From Novosphingobium sp. (GTDB lineage: Bacteria > Pseudomonadota > Alphaproteobacteria > Sphingomonadales > Sphingomonadaceae), in the NCBI GenBank assembly GCA_028697875.1, contig JAQVEQ010000016.1, positions 1 to 23,809 of the forward strand: a stretch of DNA of 23,809 bases, given 5' to 3'. Positions 1 through 6,752 of this stretch are shown here, one piece after another (positions within the stretch are counted from its first letter, which is position 1; the number at the start of each line of letters is the position of its first letter). Below the pieces are notes generated by a model. It saw only the letters and a list, made by a program, of their open reading frames with translations, had not been told where the DNA came from and ran no database searches. The position numbers were made by a program, and so were the translations under genes.

Positions 1-1149
1 CCCGCCGATCCAGATCTCGCCCTGTTCGCCGGGCGGCAACTGGCGGCCTTCCTCGTCGACGACGATCAGCTGGCAATAGGGCAGGGCCTTGCCGACCACG
101 TCCAGCCGTTCGCGCCCTTCGCCGAGCGGCATCATCACCGCGGGCGAAGTCGTTTCGGTCGAGCCGTAGATGTTGACCAGCGTCAGCTGCGGGCAGGCGC
201 CAGCCAGTTCCTCGATCGTCGCGGCGGGCATCGGCGCGCCGCCATAGCCGCCAATCCGCCAGGACGAGAGATCGAATTTCGCGAAGCCGGGCTCCATCAG
301 GCACAGCTTGTACATGGCCGGGACCATGATCGCGTAGTTCATCCGTTCGCGCTCGGCCAGTTCGAGGAAAGCGCGCGCCTTGAACCCCCGCTGCGACACC
401 ACCTTGCCCGCGATCCGCACTGCCAGCAGCAGGACGAGCACCACGCCGGTCACGTGCGATGCCGGGACGGACAGGATCATCGCGTCGCCATCGCGCAGTC
501 GCAGGTGATCGGCAGAGCCGATGCAACTGGTGACGACGCCGAAGTGGGTCAGCACGGCCCCCTTGGGCTTTCCGGTCGTGCCGGACGTATAGAGGATGCA
601 GAAGGGATCGTCCTCGTCCACCGGGGCACAGGCTGCGAGCGCGGCGCGGTCGGGCTCGGTTTGCGTCCACGCTTCGGCCTCGGCCGAATAGGGGAGCCAG
701 TGCCGCACGCTGGGGCAGCCGGCTGCCGGCGGCAGGTATTCGGCCAAGCCGTCTTCGTAGATGATCGCCGCCGCTTCGCACTGGTCCAGAACATAGGCCG
801 TCTCGGGCGCGCGCTGGCGGATGTTGGCGGGCACGCTGATCGCACCGATCCGCGCGGCGGCCACCAGCAGGACGGTGTAGTCGGCGCGGTTGTCGAGCAG
901 GATCACGATCCGGTCGCCCCGCCCGAGGCCGAGCCGGAGCAGGTGCGTGGCGCAGCGATCGGCACGGTCGGCAACCTCGCGCCAGGTCAGGCGCAGGCCG
1001 CCATCGACCAGCGCGACCTCGCCGCCGCGCCGGGCGACCGCCTCGTCGAACATGGCCGCGATGTTGGCGGGCCGGTCCTTGTGGCACAGGACCACCCGTT
1101 CGTGATGCGTTTCGTGGCGCAGGCCCTCGGCCCACCTGGCATAGCCCAT
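1..1149 (-). CDS. Acyl-CoA synthetase (AMP-binding), N-terminal 383 residues; cut by window edge
   Basis: Adenylate-forming ligase: it should activate a carboxylic acid with ATP and CoA in the cytoplasm. The frame is open from the ATG at 1149 to base 1 with no stop, so the C-terminal domain lies outside the window. Visible motifs are the phosphate-binding loop YTSGTTGKPKG at residues 187-197, the YGSTET motif from residue 328, and the start of the conserved GEIWIGG segment at the window edge. The start is set by GGAGAG a few bases upstream. It is transcribed away from the NTF2-like gene at 1290, across a 140-bp spacer with a perfect palindrome. The substrate cannot be told from the sequence; a steroid side chain, other alicyclic acid or fatty acid are all possible. 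The family call is firm. Confidence 0.93.
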   Translation of the reverse strand, partial: MGYARWAEGLRHETHHERVVLCHKDRPANIAAMFDEAVARRGGEVALVDGGLRLTWREVADRADRCATHLLRLGLGRGDRIVILLDNRADYTVLLVAAARIGAISVPANIRQRAPETAYVLDQCEAAAIIYEDGLAEYLPPAAGCPSVRHWLPYSAEAEAWTQTEPDRAALAACAPVDEDDPFCILYTSGTTGKPKGAVLTHFGVVTSCIGSADHLRLRDGDAMILSVPASHVTGVVLVLLLAVRIAGKVVSQRGFKARAFLELAERERMNYAIMVPAMYKLCLMEPGFAKFDLSSWRIGGYGGAPMPAATIEELAGACPQLTLVNIYGSTETTSPAVMMPLGEGRERLDVVGKALPYCQLIVVDEEGRQLPPGEQGEIWIGG

Positions 1150-1289
1150 CCGGTTCTCTCCATGCGCTGCCTCTGCGGGCGGTCGCGTCAAAGTTTGTCA
1201 GTACTGACTCTTGCTTTCCGCGACATGCTTGGCAAGTCCCGTGTTGTCCGGTTCCGCGTCCGCGGCCGACCGCACGTAGAGGAGATTGC
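1150..1289. promoter_or_regulatory. Divergent promoter region with 12-bp perfect palindrome
   Basis: This 140-bp spacer separates the divergent acyl-CoA synthetase and NTF2-like genes. It holds the perfect palindrome GTCAGTACTGAC at 1197-1208, a plausible operator for a dimeric regulator such as a TetR-family protein. On the minus strand a TTGACG hexamer lies just downstream of it and could be a -35 element, but I could not find a convincing -10. The operator role is inferred from symmetry and position only. Confidence 0.4.
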
Positions 1290-1709
1290 ATGATTACGCT
1301 GGAAGACAAGATCGCCATTCAGGAACTGGTGGCGCGTTTCGCCCATTGTTCGGACTACGGCGACTGGGCGGGGCTGGAAAAGCTCTACACCGACGATGTC
1401 GTGACCGAGATGGAAGGGATTCCGCTGAAGTACGAAGGCATTGCCGCACAGGTCGAGCATGCCAAGGAATCCGACCGGCAGGCGCAGGGCAAGAACCGCC
1501 ATTACAACTTCAACCTCTATATCGAGGAAGAAGGCGACGAAGTCGTCGCGCGCTATTTCTTCGTCAACGCCAATGCGGGCGGTACGCCCATGTCGGCCCA
1601 GATCGTGACCACGGGCCGGATGCGCGATACGGTCGTCAAGACCGGCGGCGAGTGGAAGATCGCCCGCCGTTACGTCACGTTCGACCAGACGTTCGAACTG
1701 AACTTTTAA
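1290..1709 (+). CDS. NTF2-like (SnoaL-type) protein, 139 aa
   Basis: Small single-domain protein of the NTF2/SnoaL cone fold, a family that includes ketosteroid isomerases, polyketide cyclases and the BaiE bile acid dehydratase. Seen here: an N-terminal helix ending in a (F/Y)xxxxD pattern (F17, D22), then H71, and N93 where BaiE has its catalytic aspartate. The tail is the usual GEWKIARRYV strand. Relative to BaiE (from memory), Tyr is replaced by Phe and Asp by Asn, so the chemistry probably differs from dehydration. The start follows GAGGAG at 1277-1282. A hairpin with a T-rich tract lies downstream. It stands alone on its strand and diverges from the CoA ligase. Family is clear; function is unknown. 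Confidence 0.88.
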   Translation: MITLEDKIAIQELVARFAHCSDYGDWAGLEKLYTDDVVTEMEGIPLKYEGIAAQVEHAKESDRQAQGKNRHYNFNLYIEEEGDEVVARYFFVNANAGGTPMSAQIVTTGRMRDTVVKTGGEWKIARRYVTFDQTFELNF

Positions 1710-1722
1710 GGCAGGAAAAAAA

Positions 1723-1747
1723 GGGCTGCCGGATCGACCGGCAGCCC
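1723..1747 (-). terminator. Rho-independent terminator of the aldo/keto reductase operon
   Basis: A 10-bp perfect stem (GGGCTGCCGG at 1723-1732, CCGGCAGCCC at 1738-1747) closes a 5-nt loop. Read on the minus strand it is followed by an uninterrupted T run (the plus-strand A run at 1716-1722). It lies about 50 bases past the stop codon of the minus-strand aldo/keto reductase and is the classic form. Confidence 0.85.
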
Positions 1748-1762
1748 CTTGTCCTGAACAGA

Positions 1763-1800
1763 GCCGCTCCCGCCATTCGGCAGGGAGCGGCTTTGTCTTT
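1763..1800 (+). terminator. Rho-independent terminator of the NTF2-like gene
   Basis: Stem GCCGCTCCC (1763-1771) pairs with GGGAGCGGC (1783-1791). Its loop can itself pair GCC with GGC. The stem is followed by TTTGTCTTT on the plus strand. It sits about 55 bases past the plus-strand stop at 1709, and its tail overlaps the last codon of the convergent aldo/keto reductase. Confidence 0.75.
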
Positions 1801-2764
1801 ACTCGGCGCGCAGCTGGGCCAGCTCGTCCGCACTCAGCGAAACCTTGGTCGCGGCCACGGCTTCCGCGACGCGTTCGGGGCTGGAGCCGCCGAAGACCGG
1901 GATCGTCTGGTTCGGCTGGCACAGCATGTAGGCCAGCACGATGTCGTTGATCGAGACGCCATGCTTGGCGGCCAGTTCCTGCGCGGCGGCAAGGCGTTTG
2001 TCGTTCGCCGGGTTGGCATAACGGGCCGCAATGTTGTCGGGCAGGTCCTTGCCCTGGTCGCGCAGTGCGAAATAGCCGCCGCTGGCAGCCGCGAATGCGA
2101 CGATCGGCAGCGTCTTGTGCAGCTCTTCGTTTTCGCCTTCGTAGTAGTGCACGTAACCCTGCTGGGCCGATGCCGCGACGTCCGGCTTGGCCAAGCCCCA
2201 GAAGGTTTCGGACGCGACGAAGCCCGGCTTGCCGGCCGACTTGGCATAGGCATTGGCTTCGACCACGCGGTCGGCGCCCCAGTTCGAAGCGGCGTAGTAA
2301 CGGATCTTGCCAGCGGCCTGGTGTTCGGCCAGCGCGTCGATCATTTCCGCGACCGGGACCGAGGGATCGTCGAAGTGGACGAAGTAGAGGTCGATCGTGT
2401 CGACCTGCAGGTGGTCGAGGCTCTCACCCAGATCCTTGGCGAGGTCGGCCGGAGTCACGCGCACGCGGTACTCGGGCGCGCGCACGTCGGCGGCGCAGCC
2501 CTTGGTCGAGACGATGAGGTCGTTGCGGTTGCCACGGGCCTTCATCCAGGCGCCGATGGCGCGTTCGCTGGCACCGGCCGGGGCATCGGGAGCCCAGTCG
2601 CCGTACATGCGCGCAGTGTCGATGAAGTTACCGCCCAGTTCGACGAACTTGTCGAGGATGGTGTTGGACTTCTCCTGGCCGTGGAGCCAGCCGAGCATGT
2701 TGGTGCCGTAGCACATCTGGCTGACCGACAGGTCGGTGCTGCCAAGGGTGACTTTCTTGAGCAT
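1799..2764 (-). CDS. Aldo/keto reductase, 321 aa
   Basis: NADPH-dependent carbonyl reductase/alcohol dehydrogenase with the (beta/alpha)8 aldo/keto reductase fold, cytoplasmic. The full catalytic tetrad is visible: D49 and Y54 in FIDTARMYGDW, K88 in VSTKGC, and H130 in LYFVHFD. SN at 160-161 and the GGSSPERV cofactor phosphate-binding segment near residue 290 complete the family signature. Length is normal. The start follows AAGGAG at the right distance. It is the second gene of a two-gene operon, 52 bp after the SDR at 2817-3569, and is closed by the terminator at 1723-1747. Pairing with an SDR suggests stepwise redox of hydroxyl or keto groups on the same molecule; the substrate is not readable. 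Confidence 0.93.
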   Translation of the reverse strand: MLKKVTLGSTDLSVSQMCYGTNMLGWLHGQEKSNTILDKFVELGGNFIDTARMYGDWAPDAPAGASERAIGAWMKARGNRNDLIVSTKGCAADVRAPEYRVRVTPADLAKDLGESLDHLQVDTIDLYFVHFDDPSVPVAEMIDALAEHQAAGKIRYYAASNWGADRVVEANAYAKSAGKPGFVASETFWGLAKPDVAASAQQGYVHYYEGENEELHKTLPIVAFAAASGGYFALRDQGKDLPDNIAARYANPANDKRLAAAQELAAKHGVSINDIVLAYMLCQPNQTIPVFGGSSPERVAEAVAATKVSLSADELAQLRAE

Positions 2765-2816
2765 GAGGATCTCCTTGTTGGATCGCGAAAGGACGAAAGG
2801 GTTGGAGGGATCTCGA

Positions 2817-3569
2817 TCAGCCGGCGGTTTGCCCGCCGTCTACGGGGAAAGCAATGCCGGTAATCCGCTTTGCTTCGTGCGAGGCGAGGAAGGCGACCGC
2901 GTCGGCGATGTCTTCGGGGTCGCATTGCTCCCCGCCATCGAGCCACGGGGCGGCGCGCATGACCAGTTCCCAGTCGATGTTCTCGGGCGGTGCGGCGGCG
3001 ACCATCGGGGTCTTCACGCCCGTCGGGCAGACGCAGTTGACCCGCACGCCTTCCTTGGAAAACTCCAGAGCCAGCGCCTTGGTCAGCCCGACCACGCCGT
3101 GCTTCGAGGCGGTATAGGCGGAATTGAAGGGAATGCCGACAAGCCCTGCGGCCGAGGCCATGTTGACGATGGTTCCGCGCCGCGCGACCAAGTGGGGCAG
3201 GGCTGCGCGGGCCATCAGGTACGTGCCGGTGAGGTTGATCGTGACCACCCGGTCCCAGCGTGTCTTGTCGAGGTCTGCGACGCGCCCGAAATCGAGCACG
3301 CCGGCAATGTTGCACAGCACGTCGAGTCCGCCGTGCAGTTCGACCGCCTTGGCGACGATGGCGTTGCACGAGGCTTCGTCGGCCACGTCGAGCGGCATGG
3401 GCGTGGCGGCGTCGCCGATCGAGGCTGCTGCTGCTTCGAGCCCCTCCACGTTGCGGTCGCCAATCACGACCCTGGCCCCTTCGGCCGCCAGCCGCTGGGC
3501 CACGGCCAGGCCGATGCCGGATGCGGCACCGGTAACTACTGCGGATTTGCCTTCGAAACGCACGTTCAC
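2817..3569 (-). CDS. Short-chain dehydrogenase/reductase, 250 aa
   Basis: Classical SDR. The nucleotide-binding motif TGAASGIG is at residues 13-20, NIAG (for NNAG) at 87-90, the tetrad Asn at 112, S139 and Y152-x3-K156 as catalytic residues, and the PVDGG C-terminal element. D38 after the second strand (VVIGDRN) favours NAD(H) over NADP(H). The start is a GTG preceded by GGGAG; no in-frame ATG fits. First gene of the SDR-aldo/keto reductase operon, diverging from the NTF2-like gene at 3726 across 156 bp. It should oxidise or reduce an alcohol/ketone of the pathway substrate; specificity cannot be read. Confidence 0.93.
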   Translation of the reverse strand: MNVRFEGKSAVVTGAASGIGLAVAQRLAAEGARVVIGDRNVEGLEAAAASIGDAATPMPLDVADEASCNAIVAKAVELHGGLDVLCNIAGVLDFGRVADLDKTRWDRVVTINLTGTYLMARAALPHLVARRGTIVNMASAAGLVGIPFNSAYTASKHGVVGLTKALALEFSKEGVRVNCVCPTGVKTPMVAAAPPENIDWELVMRAAPWLDGGEQCDPEDIADAVAFLASHEAKRITGIAFPVDGGQTAG

Positions 3570-3725
3570 TCTCCCAACTTGTGATTCCGGCCCTGCGGCC
3601 GATTCCGGGTTCTGCCTTGCGTCATGCGGCTACGCGTTTCAACCATGCACGGCATGGCCATGCCGAAAATGCGTTTCGATTCGGCGATGGCGCCAACGTA
3701 ACAGATAGAAAATGGAGGATGCCCG
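3570..3725. promoter_or_regulatory. Divergent promoter region with 16-bp perfect palindrome
   Basis: A 156-bp spacer between the divergent SDR and NTF2-like genes. It contains the perfect palindrome CGGCATGGCCATGCCG at 3650-3665, flanked on both sides by the direct repeat GCGTTTC (3634-3640 and 3671-3677). Symmetry plus flanking repeats suggest a regulator-binding site. No clear -35/-10 pair was found. Confidence 0.4.
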
Positions 3726-4193
3726 ATGCTGTCATTGCAGGAGATTTCCGATCGGCTGGAAATCCAGGATCTCTTCGCGCGCTACACATACGCGATCGAC
3801 GAGCGGAACTGGGATGCGCTGGACGATGTCTTCACCCCCGATGCGCGGATCGACTATTCCGAGACGGGGGGCGAGACGGGTTCCGTCGCGGAGATCAAGC
3901 GCTGGCTGCCGGTCGCGATGGAACGTTTCCCCCGCTACCAGCACATGGTCGCCACGACCAAGCTGGAACTGAGCGGGGACGAGGCGAACAGCCGCACGAT
4001 CCTGTTCAACCCGATGGTCTACCGGAAGGACGATGGGACCGAGCAGGTCTTCTTCATCGGCCTGTGGTACCGCGACAAGCTGGTGCGCACGGACAAGGGC
4101 TGGCGCATCGCCGAACGCTACGAGGAAATGGGTTACGCTCACAACGCACCGGAAATGCCGCCGGTGCCGGGCCTGGCGGACTTGTCCGCCTAG
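3726..4193 (+). CDS. NTF2-like (SnoaL-type) protein, 155 aa
   Basis: Second NTF2/SnoaL-fold protein. The active-site positions known from BaiE map to Y20 and D25 (LFARYTYAIDERNWD), H73 (RYQHMV) and N95 (ILFNPM). Tyr, Asp and His are thus kept but the second Asp is Asn. The C-terminal part has the GWRIAERYEEMGY strand. The start ATG is preceded by GGAGG at 3715-3719. It stands alone, diverging from the SDR at 3569 and converging on the BaiE-like gene at 4224, with 30 bp between the stops. Possible roles are dehydratase, isomerase or cyclase on a pathway intermediate; the family call is firm, the reaction is not. Confidence 0.88.
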   Translation: MLSLQEISDRLEIQDLFARYTYAIDERNWDALDDVFTPDARIDYSETGGETGSVAEIKRWLPVAMERFPRYQHMVATTKLELSGDEANSRTILFNPMVYRKDDGTEQVFFIGLWYRDKLVRTDKGWRIAERYEEMGYAHNAPEMPPVPGLADLSA

Positions 4194-4223
4194 CCCCCGG
4201 CAACCGGTCGGAAGAGGCGGGGG

Positions 4224-4760
4224 TCAGGCCGCCTCGGTCCAGGAAATGAACGCGCTGATGTCGGTCAGCTCGCCCGGCTGGCGTCCGGCCTTGCCGAGGT
4301 GGTGGGCGGTCAGCTGGGCATTGCCGGGCAGCGGGCGGATCACTTCGAACACGCGGTCGTATTCGGTCCGGGCGATCTTCCACACGCCGCCGACCCGGCG
4401 GTATTCGTCCTTGTAGATGGCGCTGCCGACCGTGTGGGTCTTGTGTTCGAGGTTGATGAAGATGTCCTCGAGGTACCAGATGCCCGTCGCGGTATCGAGG
4501 CCGGTCAGCGCGATTTCCGGCATGTGGCCATGATGCATGGCCGCCGCATTGGCGTGGAAGCTGTTGGCGAGGAATTCGAGCATGTTGTCCTTGCCCGTCA
4601 GGTTCACCCGATAGTTTCCACCGCGATAGTCGACATAGATGTCGTCGGTGAACAGTCCCGCCAGCAGCGCCGTATCGGCAGTGTCGATCCCGCGGAAATA
4701 GCGGTGCTTGAGCGTGCGGATGTCTTCGAAGTCGGACAGTTGCTGCAGGGTGTAGGCCAT
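4224..4760 (-). CDS. BaiE-like NTF2-fold dehydratase homologue, 178 aa
   Basis: NTF2/SnoaL-fold protein with striking likeness to bile acid 7alpha-dehydratase BaiE (compared from memory). Shared stretches include LK-x2-YFR-x2-D near the N-terminus, MH-x-GH-x-PEI in the middle and TATG-x-WYLED just after. The BaiE catalytic residues Y30, D35, H83, D106 and R146 appear to correspond to Y21, D26, H76, D99 and R136. A longer in-frame ATG at 4889 exists, but GGAGAGAG sits directly before 4760 and the extra 43 residues look non-coding. The C-terminus is about 20 residues longer than BaiE. Inferred role: elimination of water from, or isomerisation of, a hydroxylated alicyclic intermediate. Caveat: the GHMPEI and WYLED patterns recur across the wider SnoaL family, so the exact substrate is open. 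Confidence 0.85.
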   Translation of the reverse strand: MAYTLQQLSDFEDIRTLKHRYFRGIDTADTALLAGLFTDDIYVDYRGGNYRVNLTGKDNMLEFLANSFHANAAAMHHGHMPEIALTGLDTATGIWYLEDIFINLEHKTHTVGSAIYKDEYRRVGGVWKIARTEYDRVFEVIRPLPGNAQLTAHHLGKAGRQPGELTDISAFISWTEAA

Positions 4761-4951
4761 TTCGTCTCTCTCCAGAGGTCCTGTTCTTTGCGCCCCGGGA
4801 AGGAACGCATCGGCAGGCTTGCCGGGCGCGTTCGCCCATTGCGGCGTGGCGAAATATATGCGCATCATCATGCCTCGCTTGCAACGCATATCGCAAGATT
4901 CGCCTGAGCGTTGTTGGCCTAATCAGAAAATTATGTCCGGGAGACGACGCA
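4761..4951. promoter_or_regulatory. Divergent promoter region between BaiE-like gene and VOC operon
   Basis: 191 bp, the second largest gap, feeding both the BaiE-like gene (-) and the seven-gene operon starting at 4952 (+). It holds the dyad CTTGC-N10-GCAAG (4878-4897) and a wider inverted repeat ATATGCG (4856-4862) / CGCATAT (4885-4891). AT-rich TATATT (minus strand, 4858-4853) is a possible -10 for the BaiE-like gene, but the spacing to a TTGCAA at 4879-4884 is about 20 bp and so poor. Promoters are not assigned. Confidence 0.35.
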
Positions 4952-5416
4952 GTGATCCTCAGCTTTCCGCATTTCGGTATCCACGTTGGCGATATCGACG
5001 CCTCGACCCGCTTCTATGTCGACGGGCTGGGCTTCAACAGGTCCGATAGCGGAACGGTGGACACGGTCGGCCAGTTGCTGGGGATCGAAGGCGCGCAGGT
5101 CCGCACCCAGTTCATCGAGCATCCGGCTGGCGGGCCGCGTATCGAACTGTGGTCCGTGACCAATCGCGAGGCTGCCGGTTCCACGGACCCCGGTCCGGCC
5201 AACCGGCACGGGCGGCCGCACTTGTGTGTGGTGGTCGAAGACCTCGACGCGGCGGCGGCGCGGATCGTCGAATACGGGGGGCAGCGGCTGGACGAAAGCC
5301 GGGGTGACCATGGCTATGCCGACATCATGTTCTGCGCCGACCCGGACGGCACGCGGATCGAGCTGATCCAGGTGAAAAGCGGGTGGACCGGCTATGCCGG
5401 ACAAGGCGCCGATTGA
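4952..5416 (+). CDS. VOC-family (glyoxalase/bleomycin resistance/extradiol dioxygenase fold) protein, 154 aa
   Basis: Vicinal-oxygen-chelate fold metalloprotein with two beta-alpha-beta-beta-beta modules. Candidate metal ligands are H11 (GIHVGDID), E65 (RIELW), H90 (RPHLCVVVEDLD) and E137 (DGTRIELIQ), a 2-His/2-Glu pattern as in glyoxalase I and methylmalonyl-CoA epimerase rather than the 2-His/1-Glu set of extradiol dioxygenases. The start is GTG preceded by GGGAG; there is no suitable in-frame ATG. It is the first gene of a plus-strand run reaching 10998, 57 bp before the MFS gene. Possible roles are an epimerase, isomerase or lyase step; the specific reaction cannot be read. Confidence 0.87.
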   Translation: MILSFPHFGIHVGDIDASTRFYVDGLGFNRSDSGTVDTVGQLLGIEGAQVRTQFIEHPAGGPRIELWSVTNREAAGSTDPGPANRHGRPHLCVVVEDLDAAAARIVEYGGQRLDESRGDHGYADIMFCADPDGTRIELIQVKSGWTGYAGQGAD

Positions 5417-5434
5417 CGGCCCCGGAGGTTCAAA

Positions 5435-5450
5435 GTAAGTCCTTCCTTAC
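5435..5450. promoter_or_regulatory. Small dyad GTAAG-N6-CTTAC before the transporter gene
   Basis: An interrupted inverted repeat with 5-bp arms and a 6-bp spacer lies in the 57-bp gap between the VOC and MFS genes, followed by AAAAA. It resembles half-site spacing of TetR-type operators. It could mark an internal regulated promoter for the transporter. Short arms make chance occurrence possible. Confidence 0.25.
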
Positions 5451-5473
5451 AAAAAGTGAGTGGGAGAATTGCG

Positions 5474-6727
5474 ATGGCGACGGTGTCCGACCGTCTGGCA
5501 CCGGCGCCGCAAGCCGGACGCTGGCCGATGGCCCTGAGAGGGTTCCTGTGCCAGAACGTTTCCATCGGTTGCGCTTTCGGCGGATTCGGCGTGACGGTGC
5601 TGCCCATCAAGGAGAAATTCGGGGTCGATAGCGGCACGGCAACGCTCGGCCTGGCATTGGCGGTGCTGGCCATGGGGCTTGTCGCGCCTCTGGTCGCGCG
5701 CATGATCGGCCGGCTCGGCCTGCGCCGGACCATGCTGTGCGGGGCCGCGCTTTCGGGTCTTGGATACGTTGTCCTGGCCTTTGCGCCGAACATCTATGTC
5801 GTGCTTGCCGCCTATGGCCTGCTGATCGGGACCGGAGTGGCGATGTTCGGCCCGTTTCCGTCGAGCGTGCTGGCCAGCAACTGGTTCCAGCCCCATCCAG
5901 GGGCCGCGCTGGGTTTCGTCAACATGCCCGTGCTGGTGGCGGTCGTGCCGATGGTGGGCGTGGCCCTGATCGCCAGCCATGGCCTGCCGGCGCTCTACCT
6001 CTGCCTGGCCGCTTTCCATCTCCTGCTCGTGCCGGCCGTGCTGGGTGTGGTCGATGCGCCCGCCGTGACGGCGGAACAGCATGCGGCCCATACCCACGGG
6101 CACGAGGCAGGCGAGGTGGCGCCGGGTGCCTGGACGATCCTGAAACAGCCGATGTTCTGGGCGATCATCGCCGGAGGGGGCGGCATTTCGGCGGCGGGCA
6201 TCACCGGCGTCTCGCATCTCGTCGCCATCGGCATGGAGCAGGGCCTGACCGGAGGGCAGGCCGCGCTGCTCCTGTCGGTCATGGGCGGGGCGAGCATTCT
6301 CGGCTCGCTGGCGGTCGGGGTGATCTGCAACCGGATCGGCGCGGCCAATACCCTGGCGCTGATGGGTGGCGCCCTGGCTGTGAGCTGGGCGGCGCTGTTC
6401 GCCACTACGTCCTATCCGTTGATGATTGCCGCCACGCTCGTGATCGGCGCTGGCGGGGCAGGCGTGTTCCCGGCGTCGAACATGCTGGCTGCGGAGGTCT
6501 TCGGGCCGTCTCTGCTGGCGCGCGTCATGGGACTGTTCGGCGTGTGTACGCTGCCGCTCACTTTCCTGTTGCCGCCGCTGGCCGGTGTATTGCGCGACGC
6601 ATCGGTCAATTACGGCCCGGTCGTGTCGACTCTGATCGCGGGCTGCGCCGCGGTCACGATCCTGTTTCTCGTAACCGCGCGCGTGGTCGCACGGCGCGAA
6701 CGTGCCGCGATCGCGGCATTCACCTGA
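5474..6727 (+). CDS. Major facilitator superfamily transporter, 417 aa
   Basis: Integral inner-membrane transporter with about 12 hydrophobic helices in two halves. The loop after helix 2 carries the MFS motif A in degenerate form (ARMIGRLGLRRTML). The central cytoplasmic loop between helices 6 and 7 is His-rich (AAHTHGHEAGE). Proline- and glycine-rich helices resemble monocarboxylate/oxalate-type MFS carriers. An upstream GTG at 5456 is possible, but the ATG at 5474 has GGGAGA at 5462-5467 at ideal spacing. Second gene of the 4952-10998 run, 25 bp before an esterase. Its position among esterases and dehydrogenases suggests uptake of the catabolic substrate, probably a carboxylate; the substrate is inferred only. 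Confidence 0.92.
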   Translation: MATVSDRLAPAPQAGRWPMALRGFLCQNVSIGCAFGGFGVTVLPIKEKFGVDSGTATLGLALAVLAMGLVAPLVARMIGRLGLRRTMLCGAALSGLGYVVLAFAPNIYVVLAAYGLLIGTGVAMFGPFPSSVLASNWFQPHPGAALGFVNMPVLVAVVPMVGVALIASHGLPALYLCLAAFHLLLVPAVLGVVDAPAVTAEQHAAHTHGHEAGEVAPGAWTILKQPMFWAIIAGGGGISAAGITGVSHLVAIGMEQGLTGGQAALLLSVMGGASILGSLAVGVICNRIGAANTLALMGGALAVSWAALFATTSYPLMIAATLVIGAGGAGVFPASNMLAAEVFGPSLLARVMGLFGVCTLPLTFLLPPLAGVLRDASVNYGPVVSTLIAGCAAVTILFLVTARVVARRERAAIAAFT

Positions 6728-6752
6728 CGATAGCAAACCAGAGGAGGCCTTT

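Noticed and set aside
1286..2863. A 525-codon plus-strand open frame over the NTF2-like gene and opposite the aldo/keto reductase
   Set aside because: It crosses two terminator hairpins and two genes with strong family motifs in other frames; no domain is recognisable.
4194..4223. Possible terminator between convergent NTF2-like genes (CCCCCG / CGGGGG)
   Set aside because: The stem is only 6 bp with an 18-nt loop and neither strand has a T run after it.
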